From the NCBI RefSeq assembly GCF_001511835.1, contig NZ_LN997848.1, forward strand, positions 1,984,001-2,048,000: DNA of 64,000 nucleotides, given 5' to 3'. The notes beneath the pieces were generated by a model. The model worked only from the letters and a program-made list of their open reading frames with translations, did not search any database and was not told where the DNA came from. The translations under genes were made by a program, and so were the position numbers. Source of the DNA: Magnetospirillum sp. XM-1 (GTDB taxonomy: Bacteria; Pseudomonadota; Alphaproteobacteria; Rhodospirillales; Magnetospirillaceae). Positions 34,719 to 44,446 of the stretch are shown piece after piece. Position 1 is the stretch's first letter; the number at the start of each line of letters is the position of its first letter.

Positions 34719-35141
34719 TCAGCTCGCCAGGCCGTCCAGGGCTTTCTGGAAGCGGCCGGCATGGGACTTTTCCGCCTTGGCCAGGGTTTCGAACCAGTCG
34801 GCGATCTCGTCGAAGCCCTCGTCGCGCGCCGTGCGGGCCATGCCGGGATACATGTCGGTGTATTCGTGGGTCTCGCCCGCCACCGCCGCCTTCAGATTGG
34901 CGTCCGTGGGGCCGATGGGCTGGCCGGTGGCCGGGTCGCCCACCGCTTCCAGGAATTCCAGGTGGCCAAAGGCGTGGCCGGTCTCGCCCTCGGCGGTAGA
35001 GCGGAACAGGGCGGAGACGTCGTTGTGTCCTTCCACGTCGGCCTTCTGGGCGAAATAGAGGTAGCGGCGGTTGGCCTGGCTTTCGCCGGCGAAGGCCGCC
35101 TTCAAATTGTCAAAAGTTTTGGAGCCATTCAGGGATGCCAT
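34719..35141 (-). CDS. rbr: Rubrerythrin (diiron domain only)
   Basis: 140 residues. Ferritin-like four-helix domain with the Glu/ExxH ligand pattern ([63 protein letters not shown]). The C-terminal rubredoxin domain of classical rubrerythrin is missing, so electrons must come from a partner, probably the Fe-S protein encoded next. It reduces peroxide. An AT-rich palindrome lies about 120 bp upstream. Confidence 0.94.
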   Translation of the reverse strand: MASLNGSKTFDNLKAAFAGESQANRRYLYFAQKADVEGHNDVSALFRSTAEGETGHAFGHLEFLEAVGDPATGQPIGPTDANLKAAVAGETHEYTDMYPGMARTARDEGFDEIADWFETLAKAEKSHAGRFQKALDGLAS

Positions 35142-35259
35142 GAAATCCTCCTGCTGATCCTCGCGATCATCGCCGATCGCCTCGGGGAGGTCGCCCGGAG
35201 GTCAGGCCGAAGGCCATGACACGGGGGCCCAGTCAGGGAGGTGGGATACCCGGAGGTGT

Positions 35260-35276
35260 TTTAAAATACTTCTAAA
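35260..35276. promoter_or_regulatory. AT-rich palindrome upstream of rubrerythrin, Irr/Fur-like
   Basis: TTTAAAA-TAC-TTCTAAA is a 7-3-7 inverted repeat with one mismatch in a GC-rich setting. Alphaproteobacterial Irr (Fur family) sites have a similar TTTAGAA/TTCTAAA form. The rest of the 346-bp gap 35142-35487 holds only a REP-like repeat. Confidence 0.5.
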
Positions 35277-35367
35277 GTGTGGTGCGGGCAAAAACATCGC
35301 CCCGGGGGCGGCGTGGCTCCGGCGAGGCTTTGGATCATCGTGCGTTAAATCAGAGCCGCCTTAATCC

Positions 35368-35453
35368 GCCATGGCCGGGCTTGACCCGGCCATCCACGTA
35401 AAGCCGCTCGGGACCCCGTCGCGTGGATGCCCGGAACAAGTCCGGGCATGGCG
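35368..35453. repeat. REP-like double palindrome
   Basis: CATGGCCGGGCTTGACCCGG-type hairpin and a second ATGCCCGGA...TCCGGGCAT hairpin, separated by a CCACG...CGTGG stem. It lies just downstream of the AsnC-domain gene. Confidence 0.85.
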
Positions 35454-35487
35454 AGAGCGGAGGTGATGCGGATTACGGCTCGACGGC

Positions 35488-35727
35488 TTAGGAGAAGGCC
35501 TTGAAGGCGATCAGGGTGAAGGTGTCCTTGACCCCGGGCAGGCGCTGGATGGTGTCCACCACGAACTGGCCGATATCGGCGGAATCGTCGAGGTAGCATT
35601 TCAGCATCAGGTCGTACTGGCCCGAGATGGAATGCACCTCGGAGACCTGCTCGATGTCGACGGCCCCGTCGGCGACCTGGTAGGCCAGCCCCAATTCGCA
35701 CTTCACCTGAACGAAGATGGTCTGCAT
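35488..35727 (-). CDS. Stand-alone AsnC/Lrp ligand-binding (RAM) domain
   Basis: 79 residues with the beta-alpha-beta-beta-alpha-beta RAM fold: MQTIFVQVKCELG, VSEVHSISGQYDLMLKCYL and VVDTIQRLPGVKDTFTLIAF. It lacks the DNA-binding helix-turn-helix of Lrp. Such single-domain proteins assemble into rings and may bind amino acids or modulate full-length Lrp proteins. It lies 14 bp after the DEAD-box gene and is probably co-transcribed. Confidence 0.92.
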   Translation of the reverse strand: MQTIFVQVKCELGLAYQVADGAVDIEQVSEVHSISGQYDLMLKCYLDDSADIGQFVVDTIQRLPGVKDTFTLIAFKAFS

Positions 35728-35741
35728 GGGGCTGTCTCCCT

Positions 35742-37445
<1,704 letters not shown>

Positions 37446-37564
37446 GTGGGGCCGGATAATTATGGTTTCCCGTTATTAAGTCAATGACGGAACACGGTTT
37501 CCCCATTGTATCGCTCGTTGCGGCGGTATTACGCTGGCTGACGAGCCCAAGGAGAGCCGCCGCC

Positions 37565-38107
37565 ATGCTGATCGATGCCCAACGTTCCAGCCTGCTGATC
37601 GTCGACGTGCAGCAGGGATTGGCGCCGGTGATGAGCGATCCCCGCCGGGTCTACCGCGGCTGCACGCTGCTGCTGCGCGGCGCCGCCCGCCTGGGTTTGC
37701 CGGTGGTGATCAGCGAGCAATACCCCAAGGGCCTGGGCCCCACCGTCGGGGAATTGCTGGAACACGCTCCGGACGGAGCCGTCATGGAGAAGCTGCATTT
37801 CTCCTGCGCCGCCGACCCGGCCATCCTGGCGCGGCTCAGGGAGACGGGCCGCGAGCAGGTGGTGATCGCCGGCATCGAATCCCATGTCTGCGTGCTCCAA
37901 AGCGCGCTGGGCCTCCTGGAAGCCGGCTTCCGGCCGGTGGTGGTGGCCGATGCCTGCGCGTCGCGCGATCCCGCCAACTTCCAGGCGGCCATGTCGCGCC
38001 TGGCCGACAACGGCGTCGAGATCGCCACCGTCGAGATGGTCCTGTTCGAGTGGCTGCACGTGGCCGGCACGCCCGAATTCAAGGAGCTTTCCGCCCTGAT
38101 CAAATGA
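37565..38107 (+). CDS. Isochorismatase-family cysteine hydrolase
   Basis: 180 residues from the ATG at 37565 (AAGGAG upstream); the longer frame from 37484 is unlikely. Catalytic triad Asp14 (LLIVDVQQG), Lys76 (MEKLHFSC) and Cys109 (AGIESHVCVLQSA), with the cis-peptide segment before ESHVC. Close to the YcaC/hydrolase subgroup that lacks obvious nicotinamidase metal ligands. Substrate unknown. Divergent from the helicase gene. Confidence 0.92.
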   Translation: MLIDAQRSSLLIVDVQQGLAPVMSDPRRVYRGCTLLLRGAARLGLPVVISEQYPKGLGPTVGELLEHAPDGAVMEKLHFSCAADPAILARLRETGREQVVIAGIESHVCVLQSALGLLEAGFRPVVVADACASRDPANFQAAMSRLADNGVEIATVEMVLFEWLHVAGTPEFKELSALIK

Positions 38108-38215
38108 TGGTGGAGGGGCTGGGTTCCGCTCCGCTATTCCAAGGGCTAGGGCATTGAAATATAATGGCCTAGTCCCGAGGCGGCCTGAAAATTTTTTCCC
38201 GGAAATATTTTTCCC

Positions 38216-38244
38216 TTTTCATCGCCTGAAAACGGCGTATATAG
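38216..38244 (+). promoter_or_regulatory. Promoter of the ornithine decarboxylase leader
   Basis: TTTTCA (38216-38221) and TATATA (38239-38244) are spaced 17 bp, in an AT-rich patch unlike the surroundings. Predicted start near 38251, giving a leader of about 360 nt. The stretch 38108-38215 holds nothing else recognisable. Confidence 0.6.
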
Positions 38245-38250
38245 CGGCTT

Positions 38251-38610
38251 CAGGTGAGACGTACAGCGCACGTGCCTCTGGCCCCAAGCGGGTTTAAGTA
38301 ACGACGTCCAAGGCGTCTTCTGGGTGCAGGCGGGGTGTAAAGCCCCCGGTGCTTGGAGGAAGTAGCTATGAACGTGGTGGCTCGGCAGTCGCTGTCGATG
38401 AACTCCAATCCTCTCTTCGCGAACGGGTTCCGTCCCCGGCAGGCCTGGGCCTTGCTGTGGGTCGACGTGCGAAGTACCTCCCGGCGGATCTGACGGCTTC
38501 CCGAATTGCCGTCAAATGACCGTCGTCCCGCCGTTTGAGTGCGGTGGGCCGAACAGAGAGAGTTTTCGGGCTGTTTCAATGGCCCGGCCTGTTCGAAGAG
38601 GAAATTCGCG
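38251..38610 (+). ncRNA. Long structured 5' leader of ornithine decarboxylase (speF-type element)
   Basis: The leader of about 360 nt has several pairings. GACG/CGTC flanks CCAAGG near 38302. CCAAG can pair with CTTGG just before the GGAGG of a small ORF, enclosing a GCGGGG/CCCCC hairpin. A GACGGC/GCCGTC hairpin (38492-38513) starts on the small-ORF stop codon. CGGGC/GCCCG lies near 38568-38586. A cis-regulatory RNA called speF is known upstream of alphaproteobacterial ornithine decarboxylase genes. Gene, lineage and leader length fit, but the consensus was not aligned here. Confidence 0.65.
38368..38493 (+). CDS. 41-codon leader ORF upstream of ornithine decarboxylase
   Basis: ATG with a near-ideal Shine-Dalgarno (GGAGG, 8-nt gap). 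The product begins MNVVARQSLSMNSN and ends VRSTSRRI: 41 residues, five Arg in the last third and two Trp, no membrane helix. The Shine-Dalgarno is flanked by CTTGG, which can pair with CCAAG 50 nt upstream. The stop codon touches a perfect 6-bp hairpin. It looks like a regulatory leader peptide for polyamine or ornithine control. Translation is not proven. Confidence 0.6.
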   Translation: MNVVARQSLSMNSNPLFANGFRPRQAWALLWVDVRSTSRRI

Positions 38611-39741
38611 ATGACCGCGAAGATTGCCCGTTTCCTTGAGGAAGTCCGCCCCGTTACCCCTTGCGTGGTCGTCGATCTCGACGTGGTGCGCGACAATTAC
38701 CAGGGCCTGCGACGCTGGTTGCCCCTGGCCGAGGTCTATTACGCGGTCAAGGCCAACCCGGCGCCGGAAATCGTGCGCATGCTGGTGGGCGAGGGTTCGC
38801 GCTTCGACGTGGCGTCCAGGGGCGAAATCGACCTGTGCCTGTCCAACGGCGCGCCGGCCGAGCGCATCTCGTTCGGCAACACCATCAAGAAGCAGTCGGA
38901 CATCGCCTACGCCTACGCCAAGGGCGTGCGCCTGTTCGCCTTCGATTCCGAGGCCGAGCTGGAGAAGCTGGCCGAGGCCGCGCCCGGCTCGCGCGTGTTC
39001 TGCCGCATCCTGATGACCTGCGACGGCGCCGAATGGCCGCTGTCGCGCAAGTTCGGCTGCGAGACCGACATGGCCCGCGACCTCTTGATCAAGGCCCGCG
39101 ACATGGGTCTAGAGCCCTATGGCGTGTCCTTCCACGTGGGCAGCCAGCAGACCGACCTGAAGCAGTGGGACATCGCGGTGGGCAAGGCCGCCATGCTGTT
39201 CTCGGCCCTGGACGCCGCCGGCATCGAGCTGCGCATGGTCAACCTGGGCGGCGGCTTCCCGGCCCGTTACCGCAAGGAAGTGGACGGTATCGAGCGCTAT
39301 GCCGACGCCGTCATGGACGCCATGACCCGCCATTTCGGCAACAACATCCCCTCCATGATCATCGAGCCCGGCCGTTCCCTGGTGGGCGACGCCGGCATCC
39401 TGGAGACCGAGGTGGTGCTGATCAGCCGCAAGGGCTATGACGACGACGTGCGCTGGGTCTATCTCGACGTGGGCAAGTTCGGCGGCCTGGCCGAGACCAT
39501 GGACGAAGCCATCAAGTACCGCATCGTCACCACGCGGGACGGCGAGGACACCGCCCCGGTGGTGCTGGCCGGCCCCACCTGCGATTCCGCCGACATCCTC
39601 TACGAGAAGGCCGGCTACGAGATGCCGGTCAGCCTCAAGGTGGGCGACAAGGTGCGCATTCTGTCCACCGGCGCCTACACCACCTCGTATTCGGCGGTGA
39701 ACTTCAACGGCTTCGAGCCGCTCAAGGCTTACTTCATCTAA
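38611..39741 (+). CDS. Ornithine (lysine/ornithine) decarboxylase, alanine-racemase fold
   Basis: 376 residues from the ATG at 38611 (GAGG upstream). PLP lysine Lys47 in YYAVKANP, FDVASRGEI, FHVGSQQT, LGGGFPARY, EPGRSLVGDAG and the active-site cysteine in GPTCDSADIL near residue 327. This is the eukaryote-like group IV decarboxylase found in alphaproteobacteria, some members of which also accept lysine. It makes putrescine. Preceded by a long regulatory leader and followed by a terminator at 39874. Confidence 0.95.
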   Translation: MTAKIARFLEEVRPVTPCVVVDLDVVRDNYQGLRRWLPLAEVYYAVKANPAPEIVRMLVGEGSRFDVASRGEIDLCLSNGAPAERISFGNTIKKQSDIAYAYAKGVRLFAFDSEAELEKLAEAAPGSRVFCRILMTCDGAEWPLSRKFGCETDMARDLLIKARDMGLEPYGVSFHVGSQQTDLKQWDIAVGKAAMLFSALDAAGIELRMVNLGGGFPARYRKEVDGIERYADAVMDAMTRHFGNNIPSMIIEPGRSLVGDAGILETEVVLISRKGYDDDVRWVYLDVGKFGGLAETMDEAIKYRIVTTRDGEDTAPVVLAGPTCDSADILYEKAGYEMPVSLKVGDKVRILSTGAYTTSYSAVNFNGFEPLKAYFI

Positions 39742-39873
39742 TATCGGCCCCTCAGGCGCCGGGCGCGCGCCTCCGCGCGCTTGGCTTCCGCAGCATAAGC
39801 TGCGCGGCCCTTTGGGCCTAGTCTCGCCCCGACGGCTTGGCCGTCAGGGCGAGGAACGGGGCCAGTCTTCGCA

Positions 39874-39908
39874 GCCCGCCCGGCAAGATCTGCCGGGCGG
39901 GCTTTTTT
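39874..39908 (+). terminator. Rho-independent terminator after ornithine decarboxylase
   Basis: GCCCGCCCGGCA/TGCCGGGCGGGC, a 12-bp stem with a tiny loop followed by six T. The rest of 39742-40036 carries other GC-rich hairpins and the flgE promoter but no convincing gene. Confidence 0.93.
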
Positions 39909-39978
39909 GCGCCCCGCTTCCGGCAAGTCCTGCCGCCCGGCCTTTGCTTAGGGCATTGATTTTACGCGATCTTGCAAG

Positions 39979-39994
39979 TGGCATCGCCCTTGCA
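39979..39994 (+). promoter_or_regulatory. Sigma-54 promoter for flgE
   Basis: TGGCATCGCCCTTGCA has the GG and GC dinucleotides at exact -24/-12 spacing, with flanks near consensus (TGGCAC-N5-TTGCA). Predicted start near 40005, 32 nt before the flgE ATG. RpoN control with a flagellar activator is the expected mode for hook genes. Confidence 0.85.
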
Positions 39995-40036
39995 CATCCG
40001 TAGTCGGATCAATGCCCGTCGTAAACGGAGGCGACG

Positions 40037-41665
40037 ATGCTGTGGGGTGCTTTTACCAACGCCAGCCAGGCGATGCAGACGATGGATTGGGCCATGGGCT
40101 CGATCTCGCAGAACATCGCCAACGTCAACACGACCGGCTACAAGGAAAAGGAAACCCTTTTCAAGACGGTGCTGTCCGAATCGCATTCGGCGCCGGTCCT
40201 GACCCAGAATTCGCCGAACAAATCCACCGCCACCTCCGGGCTGGACATCTTCGGCGTGCGGCCGGTGGACCGCACCTTGATCACCAAGTCGGGCACCATC
40301 ACCTCGTCCACCGTCTGGAGCGACATGGCCATCAACGGCCGCGGCTTCTTCATCGTCTCGCCGCCGGACAATACGGGCGCGCCCTCGGGCACCAGCGACA
40401 ATCTCTACACCCGCGCCGGCGAGTTCACCCAGCGGGCGGTGAACGGCAACAACTACTTCACCACCGTCGACGGCAACTTCCTCATGGGCTGGGCCGCCGA
40501 CAACAAGGGGGTGGTTTCCGCCGGAAGCCTGACGCCGGTCTACGCCAATATCGGCCAGAAGAGCGACGGCTTCGCCACCTCCAACATTCAATTGGTGGCC
40601 AACCTGCCGTCCAACGCCACCCAGACTCCCTCGGGCAAGGTCTTCACCGACACCACCAGCATCACCGACGGCTTCGGTTCGGCCCAAGATATGACCATGA
40701 CCTGGACGCGGGTGGACGGTCAGACCTGGAGCGTGGACTTCGCCCTGCCCGCCAATCCGGCCAGCGGCAGCGTCGGCACCATCACCGGTTCGCCGGTCAC
40801 CGTGACCATGGACGCCAATGGCGCCATCACCGCGCCGACCACCTCGGCGTCGGGGACCGGCTTTGCCGATCTGACCATCGACTGGTCGGCCGGTCCCACC
40901 CTGCAGACCACGGCCAGCCTGAACCTCAATTCCAATAAGCCGAGCTTCGAGAATATCGCCGAGACCATCGCGATCTACGATAACGCCTTCAATTCCCATA
41001 ACCTGACCATGACCTTCGAGCATTCGGGCAATGGCCAGTGGTACATGCGTTTCCAGCCGGTGGCGGCGGAAGGCGCCGTCTCGGCGATTACCGCCGACGG
41101 GACGACCTACACCGATTCCATTCCCATCACCTTCGACGGCGCGGGCAATATCCTGACCCCCGCCACCGCGTCCTTCACCGTCGATTGGACGGCGACGGGG
41201 GCGGGATCGAACACGGTGACCCTGGATATGAAGAAGCTCACCCAGTTTTCGGGTGACACCAACAACAAGCTGGGCGTCAAGGTCATCGACCAGGACGGCT
41301 ATGCCAGCGGCGTGATGGACAAGGTGGAGATTGCCACCGACGGCAGCGTGATGGCCCATTACGACAATGGCGAATCCCGGCGGATCTTCCAGATTCCGGT
41401 GGCCAGCTTCGTCGCCGCCGATCAGCTCGAGGCCATCTCCGGAACCCTGTTCCGCGCCACCGAGCAGGCAGGCGACATGACGGTGGCCTCCATCACCGAC
41501 CAGGGCAGCGGGGCAAGCATCGTCGCCTCGGCGGTCGAGACCTCCAACGTGGCGCTGGAAGACCAGTTCACCCGGATGATCGTGACGCAAAAGGCCTATT
41601 CGGTGAATTCCAACGTCTTCAAGACCGCCGACGAGATGATGCAGTCGGTGCGCGACCTGATCTAG
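40037..41665 (+). CDS. flgE: Flagellar hook protein FlgE
   Basis: 542 residues, GGAGG upstream. N-terminal hook/rod signature SISQNIANVNTTGYK (about 22-36), INGRGFFIV and LYTRAGEFTQRAVNG in the first domain, a long Thr/Ser/Asn-rich variable centre (about 180-420) and the C-terminal SNVALEDQFTRMIVTQKAYSVNSNVFKTADEMMQ helix. It polymerises into the hook outside the cell. No other flagellar gene flanks it; its sigma-54 promoter makes it an independent unit. Confidence 0.94.
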   Translation: MLWGAFTNASQAMQTMDWAMGSISQNIANVNTTGYKEKETLFKTVLSESHSAPVLTQNSPNKSTATSGLDIFGVRPVDRTLITKSGTITSSTVWSDMAINGRGFFIVSPPDNTGAPSGTSDNLYTRAGEFTQRAVNGNNYFTTVDGNFLMGWAADNKGVVSAGSLTPVYANIGQKSDGFATSNIQLVANLPSNATQTPSGKVFTDTTSITDGFGSAQDMTMTWTRVDGQTWSVDFALPANPASGSVGTITGSPVTVTMDANGAITAPTTSASGTGFADLTIDWSAGPTLQTTASLNLNSNKPSFENIAETIAIYDNAFNSHNLTMTFEHSGNGQWYMRFQPVAAEGAVSAITADGTTYTDSIPITFDGAGNILTPATASFTVDWTATGAGSNTVTLDMKKLTQFSGDTNNKLGVKVIDQDGYASGVMDKVEIATDGSVMAHYDNGESRRIFQIPVASFVAADQLEAISGTLFRATEQAGDMTVASITDQGSGASIVASAVETSNVALEDQFTRMIVTQKAYSVNSNVFKTADEMMQSVRDLI

Positions 41666-41666
41666 G

Positions 41667-42821
41667 CTATTTCCGCCACGCCTTCAGGCGTTTCGCCGCC
41701 TCGGCCATGTGTTCGGCCGAGCCGGCATAGGAAAAGCGCAGCGTCCTGTTCCCCTCCAGCGGATCGAAATCCACGCCCGGCGTGCAGGCCACCCCGGTCT
41801 CCGCCAGCATGCGGGCGCAGAACGCCCGGCTGTCGTTGGTCAGCTCCGAGACGTCGGCATAGAGGTAGAAGGCGCCGTCGGACGGGGCCAGACGGTCGAA
41901 GCCGGCACCCGGCAGTTCCGCCAGAAGGATGTCGCGGTTGGCGCGGTAGGCGACGACGCGGGCCTCCAACTCGTCCAGGCAGTCGAACACCGCCTCGGCC
42001 GCCACCTGGGACAGGGTGGGCGGCGAGATGTAGAGATTCTGGGCCAGGCATTCCACCGAACGGGCCAGATCGCCGGGCAGCACCATCCAGCCCAGCCGCC
42101 AGCCGGTCATGGCGTAGTATTTGGAGAAGCTGTTGACGATGATGGCGTGGGGGGCGGCGCTCATGCCGGCTGCGGTGGCGGCGGCGCGTCCATAGGTGAT
42201 GCCGTGATAGATCTCGTCGGAGATCAGGCGGACCTGATGCAATTCGCACCAGGCGGCCAGTTCCGCCACCTCGTGGGCCGACAGCATGGAGCCGGTGGGG
42301 TTGGACGGGCTGGCCACCACCACGCCGTCCAGCTTGCCCTCGACGCGGGCCAGCACCTCGGCGGTGATCTGCCAACGGCTGCCAGGGCCCACCGGCACTG
42401 CCACGCATTCCACCCCCAGGGCTTCGAGGATGTTGCGGTAGGCGGGATAGCCCGGCGCCGCCACCGCCACCCGGTCGCCGGCCTCGAAGGCGGCCAGGAA
42501 GGCCAGCAGGAAGCCCGCCGACGAACCGGTGGTGACGCAGATGCGCTCGGGCGCCACCTGGACGCCATAGGCCCGCTGGTAGTGCTGGGCGATGCGTTCG
42601 CGCAAGGAATCGCGCCCCAGGGCCAGGGTGTAGCCCAGCGGTTCGGCCCGGACGGCGCGGGCCGCGGCCTCAAGCACCCCGGCCGGGGCCTGGCCCGAGG
42701 GCTGGCCCACCTCCAGATGGATGATTTCCGCCCCTTCGGCTTCGCGCGCGGCGGCCGCCCGCATCACGTCCATGACGATGAAGGGGGCGATGGCGCCCCG
42801 CTTTGCCGCCTTGAAGCTCAT
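41667..42821 (-). CDS. Class I/II PLP-dependent aminotransferase
   Basis: 384 residues from the ATG at 42821, overlapping the GGT-family gene stop by 4 bp. HLEVGQPSG near the start, GYTLALGRDSLRERIAQHY, SPSNPTGSMLS, LISDEIYHGITYG, and the PLP lysine in NSFSKYYAMTGWRLGW. The C-terminal NRTLRFSYAGS carries the carboxylate-binding Arg. It belongs to the aspartate-aminotransferase-like group; substrate unknown. The stop sits one base from the flgE stop, with no terminator between. Confidence 0.93.
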   Translation of the reverse strand: MSFKAAKRGAIAPFIVMDVMRAAAAREAEGAEIIHLEVGQPSGQAPAGVLEAAARAVRAEPLGYTLALGRDSLRERIAQHYQRAYGVQVAPERICVTTGSSAGFLLAFLAAFEAGDRVAVAAPGYPAYRNILEALGVECVAVPVGPGSRWQITAEVLARVEGKLDGVVVASPSNPTGSMLSAHEVAELAAWCELHQVRLISDEIYHGITYGRAAATAAGMSAAPHAIIVNSFSKYYAMTGWRLGWMVLPGDLARSVECLAQNLYISPPTLSQVAAEAVFDCLDELEARVVAYRANRDILLAELPGAGFDRLAPSDGAFYLYADVSELTNDSRAFCARMLAETGVACTPGVDFDPLEGNRTLRFSYAGSAEHMAEAAKRLKAWRK

Positions 42822-44446
42822 TCCTTCTTGCCCGCCACGTTGGCCAGGCCGAAGCCGCGCGGGTCGGTGGCCATGTCGCAGCCTTCGGGGTCCTTGAAGC
42901 CCAGCGGGCAGAAGATGGCCTCGACCCGGCTGGGCATGGGGGTGGCGCTGACCTGATGGCCGCGGCTGGCCAGCGGAGCCGGGTCCTGCGCGATGGCGCC
43001 GGTCTCGATGAAGACGGCGTCCGGCTTGCCGGCATGAACCAGGCGCGGCTGGGCCAGGGCGTCGGACAGCGGCTTGCCCTCGGCGGTGGCGGCCAGGAAG
43101 CTCTGGACCAGGGCCGGGGCGGCGGTGCCGCCGCCCGAGGCGGCGCCGATGAAGCGGACGGCGCCGTTGTGGGTGTTGGCGCTCAGCATCACGGCGGTGG
43201 CCGGCGGGCCGTTCAGGCCGGGAACGCCCGACAGCATGATGCCGGTGCCGGGCGCCATGCGGCCGTTGCCGAACAGGCCGTGGCTGGTGACGCTGCACGC
43301 CACCGCCATGCCGTTGCGGTCAAGCACGGCGAATCCGGTTCCCGACTGGCTGTCGGTGGGAGGGGCGGCGACGTCGGTCGGCTGGTGACGGTCGGCGGCA
43401 TAGTCGGCCATCATGGCGCCGATACGGCTTTCCGACACCAGGGCCTCCGGGGATTCGTCGCTCCAGCCGTTGGGCCGCATCCAGCGGCCGCGCTCGGCGA
43501 AGGCGCGGGCCGAGGTCTCGGCCAGCAGGTGCGGGCGCTCGGACGCGTCGGCCTCGCTCCAGCGCGGCCACAGGGCGGCCACCATCTGGGCGGACATGGC
43601 GCTGCCGACGGATGGCGGCGGGGCGAACCAGGCGGTCTCGGTGCCTACCTTGACGGCGATGGCGTCGCGCCAGGTGGGACGGATGTCGCGCAGATCCTCC
43701 AGCGACAGGGTGCCTCCGGCCGCCTGGACCGCCTTGACCAGATCGCGGGCCTGGGGACCGACGTAGAAATTGCCGGTGGTGTGGCGGAGCGTCGAGATCA
43801 TTGCCGCCAGATGGGGCTGATGCATCAGCTCGCCTTCACGCAGCACCGAGCCGTCGGGCCGCATGAAGACGGCGCGGGCCGCGGGATCGCGGCCGATGAT
43901 GGGAAGCCCGCGCGACAGATCGTTGGCCAGGGCGCGCGAGACGGGCACGCCGCTGCGGGCCAGGCGCTCGGGCTCGACCAGCAGGCTTTCCCAGCGCAGC
44001 TTGCCGTACTTGGCGTGGAGCGCGAAGAAACCGCGCGGGTTGCCCGGCACGGCCGAGGGCAGGGGGCCGGACATGGTTGAGGCGATGGCGGGAAAATCGA
44101 TGACTTCCGTCTTCTTTTTGCCGCTATCATGTACTATGCAGGTTCCACCGCCGCCCAGGCTGGCGGTGGACGGATAGGTGACCGCCAGGGTGAAATAGAT
44201 GGCGGTAGCCGCGTCGGCGGCGTTGCCGCCCGCCGACAGGACGTCGCGGCCCAGCACGGCGGCGCGGGGCTCGTCGGCGGCGACCATGCCGCCGAAGCCG
44301 GTGATGTGACCGATCTGCCCGATCGGGCGCGCCGGATCGCCGCAGGCGGTCAGCGCCAGCATCGCCGCAAGGGCGGTGAGGGAAAGGGCGGAGTTACGGC
44401 CGCGTGCCGAATTGACCGATGAGGAGTGTTCCTTGCTCACGCGCAT
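42818..44446 (-). CDS. Gamma-glutamyltranspeptidase-family lipoprotein
   Basis: 542 residues from the ATG at 44446 (AGAAGG just upstream; GTG at 44440 is an alternative). Lipobox LTAC with Cys35 predicts a lipid-anchored periplasmic protein. The large-subunit region (ASLGGGGTCIVHD, PAIAS, PGNPRGFFALHAKYG) leads to the processing site SGTGFAVLD, where the Thr would be the autocatalytic nucleophile, and a small subunit with GTGIMLSGVPG and GAASGGGTAAPALVQ. It may be a divergent GGT/cephalosporin-acylase-like amidase. Its start overlaps that of the M48 gene on the other strand. Confidence 0.88.
   Translation of the reverse strand: MRVSKEHSSSVNSARGRNSALSLTALAAMLALTACGDPARPIGQIGHITGFGGMVAADEPRAAVLGRDVLSAGGNAADAATAIYFTLAVTYPSTASLGGGGTCIVHDSGKKKTEVIDFPAIASTMSGPLPSAVPGNPRGFFALHAKYGKLRWESLLVEPERLARSGVPVSRALANDLSRGLPIIGRDPAARAVFMRPDGSVLREGELMHQPHLAAMISTLRHTTGNFYVGPQARDLVKAVQAAGGTLSLEDLRDIRPTWRDAIAVKVGTETAWFAPPPSVGSAMSAQMVAALWPRWSEADASERPHLLAETSARAFAERGRWMRPNGWSDESPEALVSESRIGAMMADYAADRHQPTDVAAPPTDSQSGTGFAVLDRNGMAVACSVTSHGLFGNGRMAPGTGIMLSGVPGLNGPPATAVMLSANTHNGAVRFIGAASGGGTAAPALVQSFLAATAEGKPLSDALAQPRLVHAGKPDAVFIETGAIAQDPAPLASRGHQVSATPMPSRVEAIFCPLGFKDPEGCDMATDPRGFGLANVAGKKE

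Noticed and set aside
38492..38513. Intrinsic terminator in the decarboxylase leader
   Set aside because: The hairpin is perfect but lacks a T-tract; it is better viewed as a regulatory stem at the small-ORF stop.
39738..39926. 62-codon minus-strand ORF after ornithine decarboxylase
   Set aside because: It overlaps the terminator, is Ala/Arg/Lys-rich, and has no credible ribosome site.
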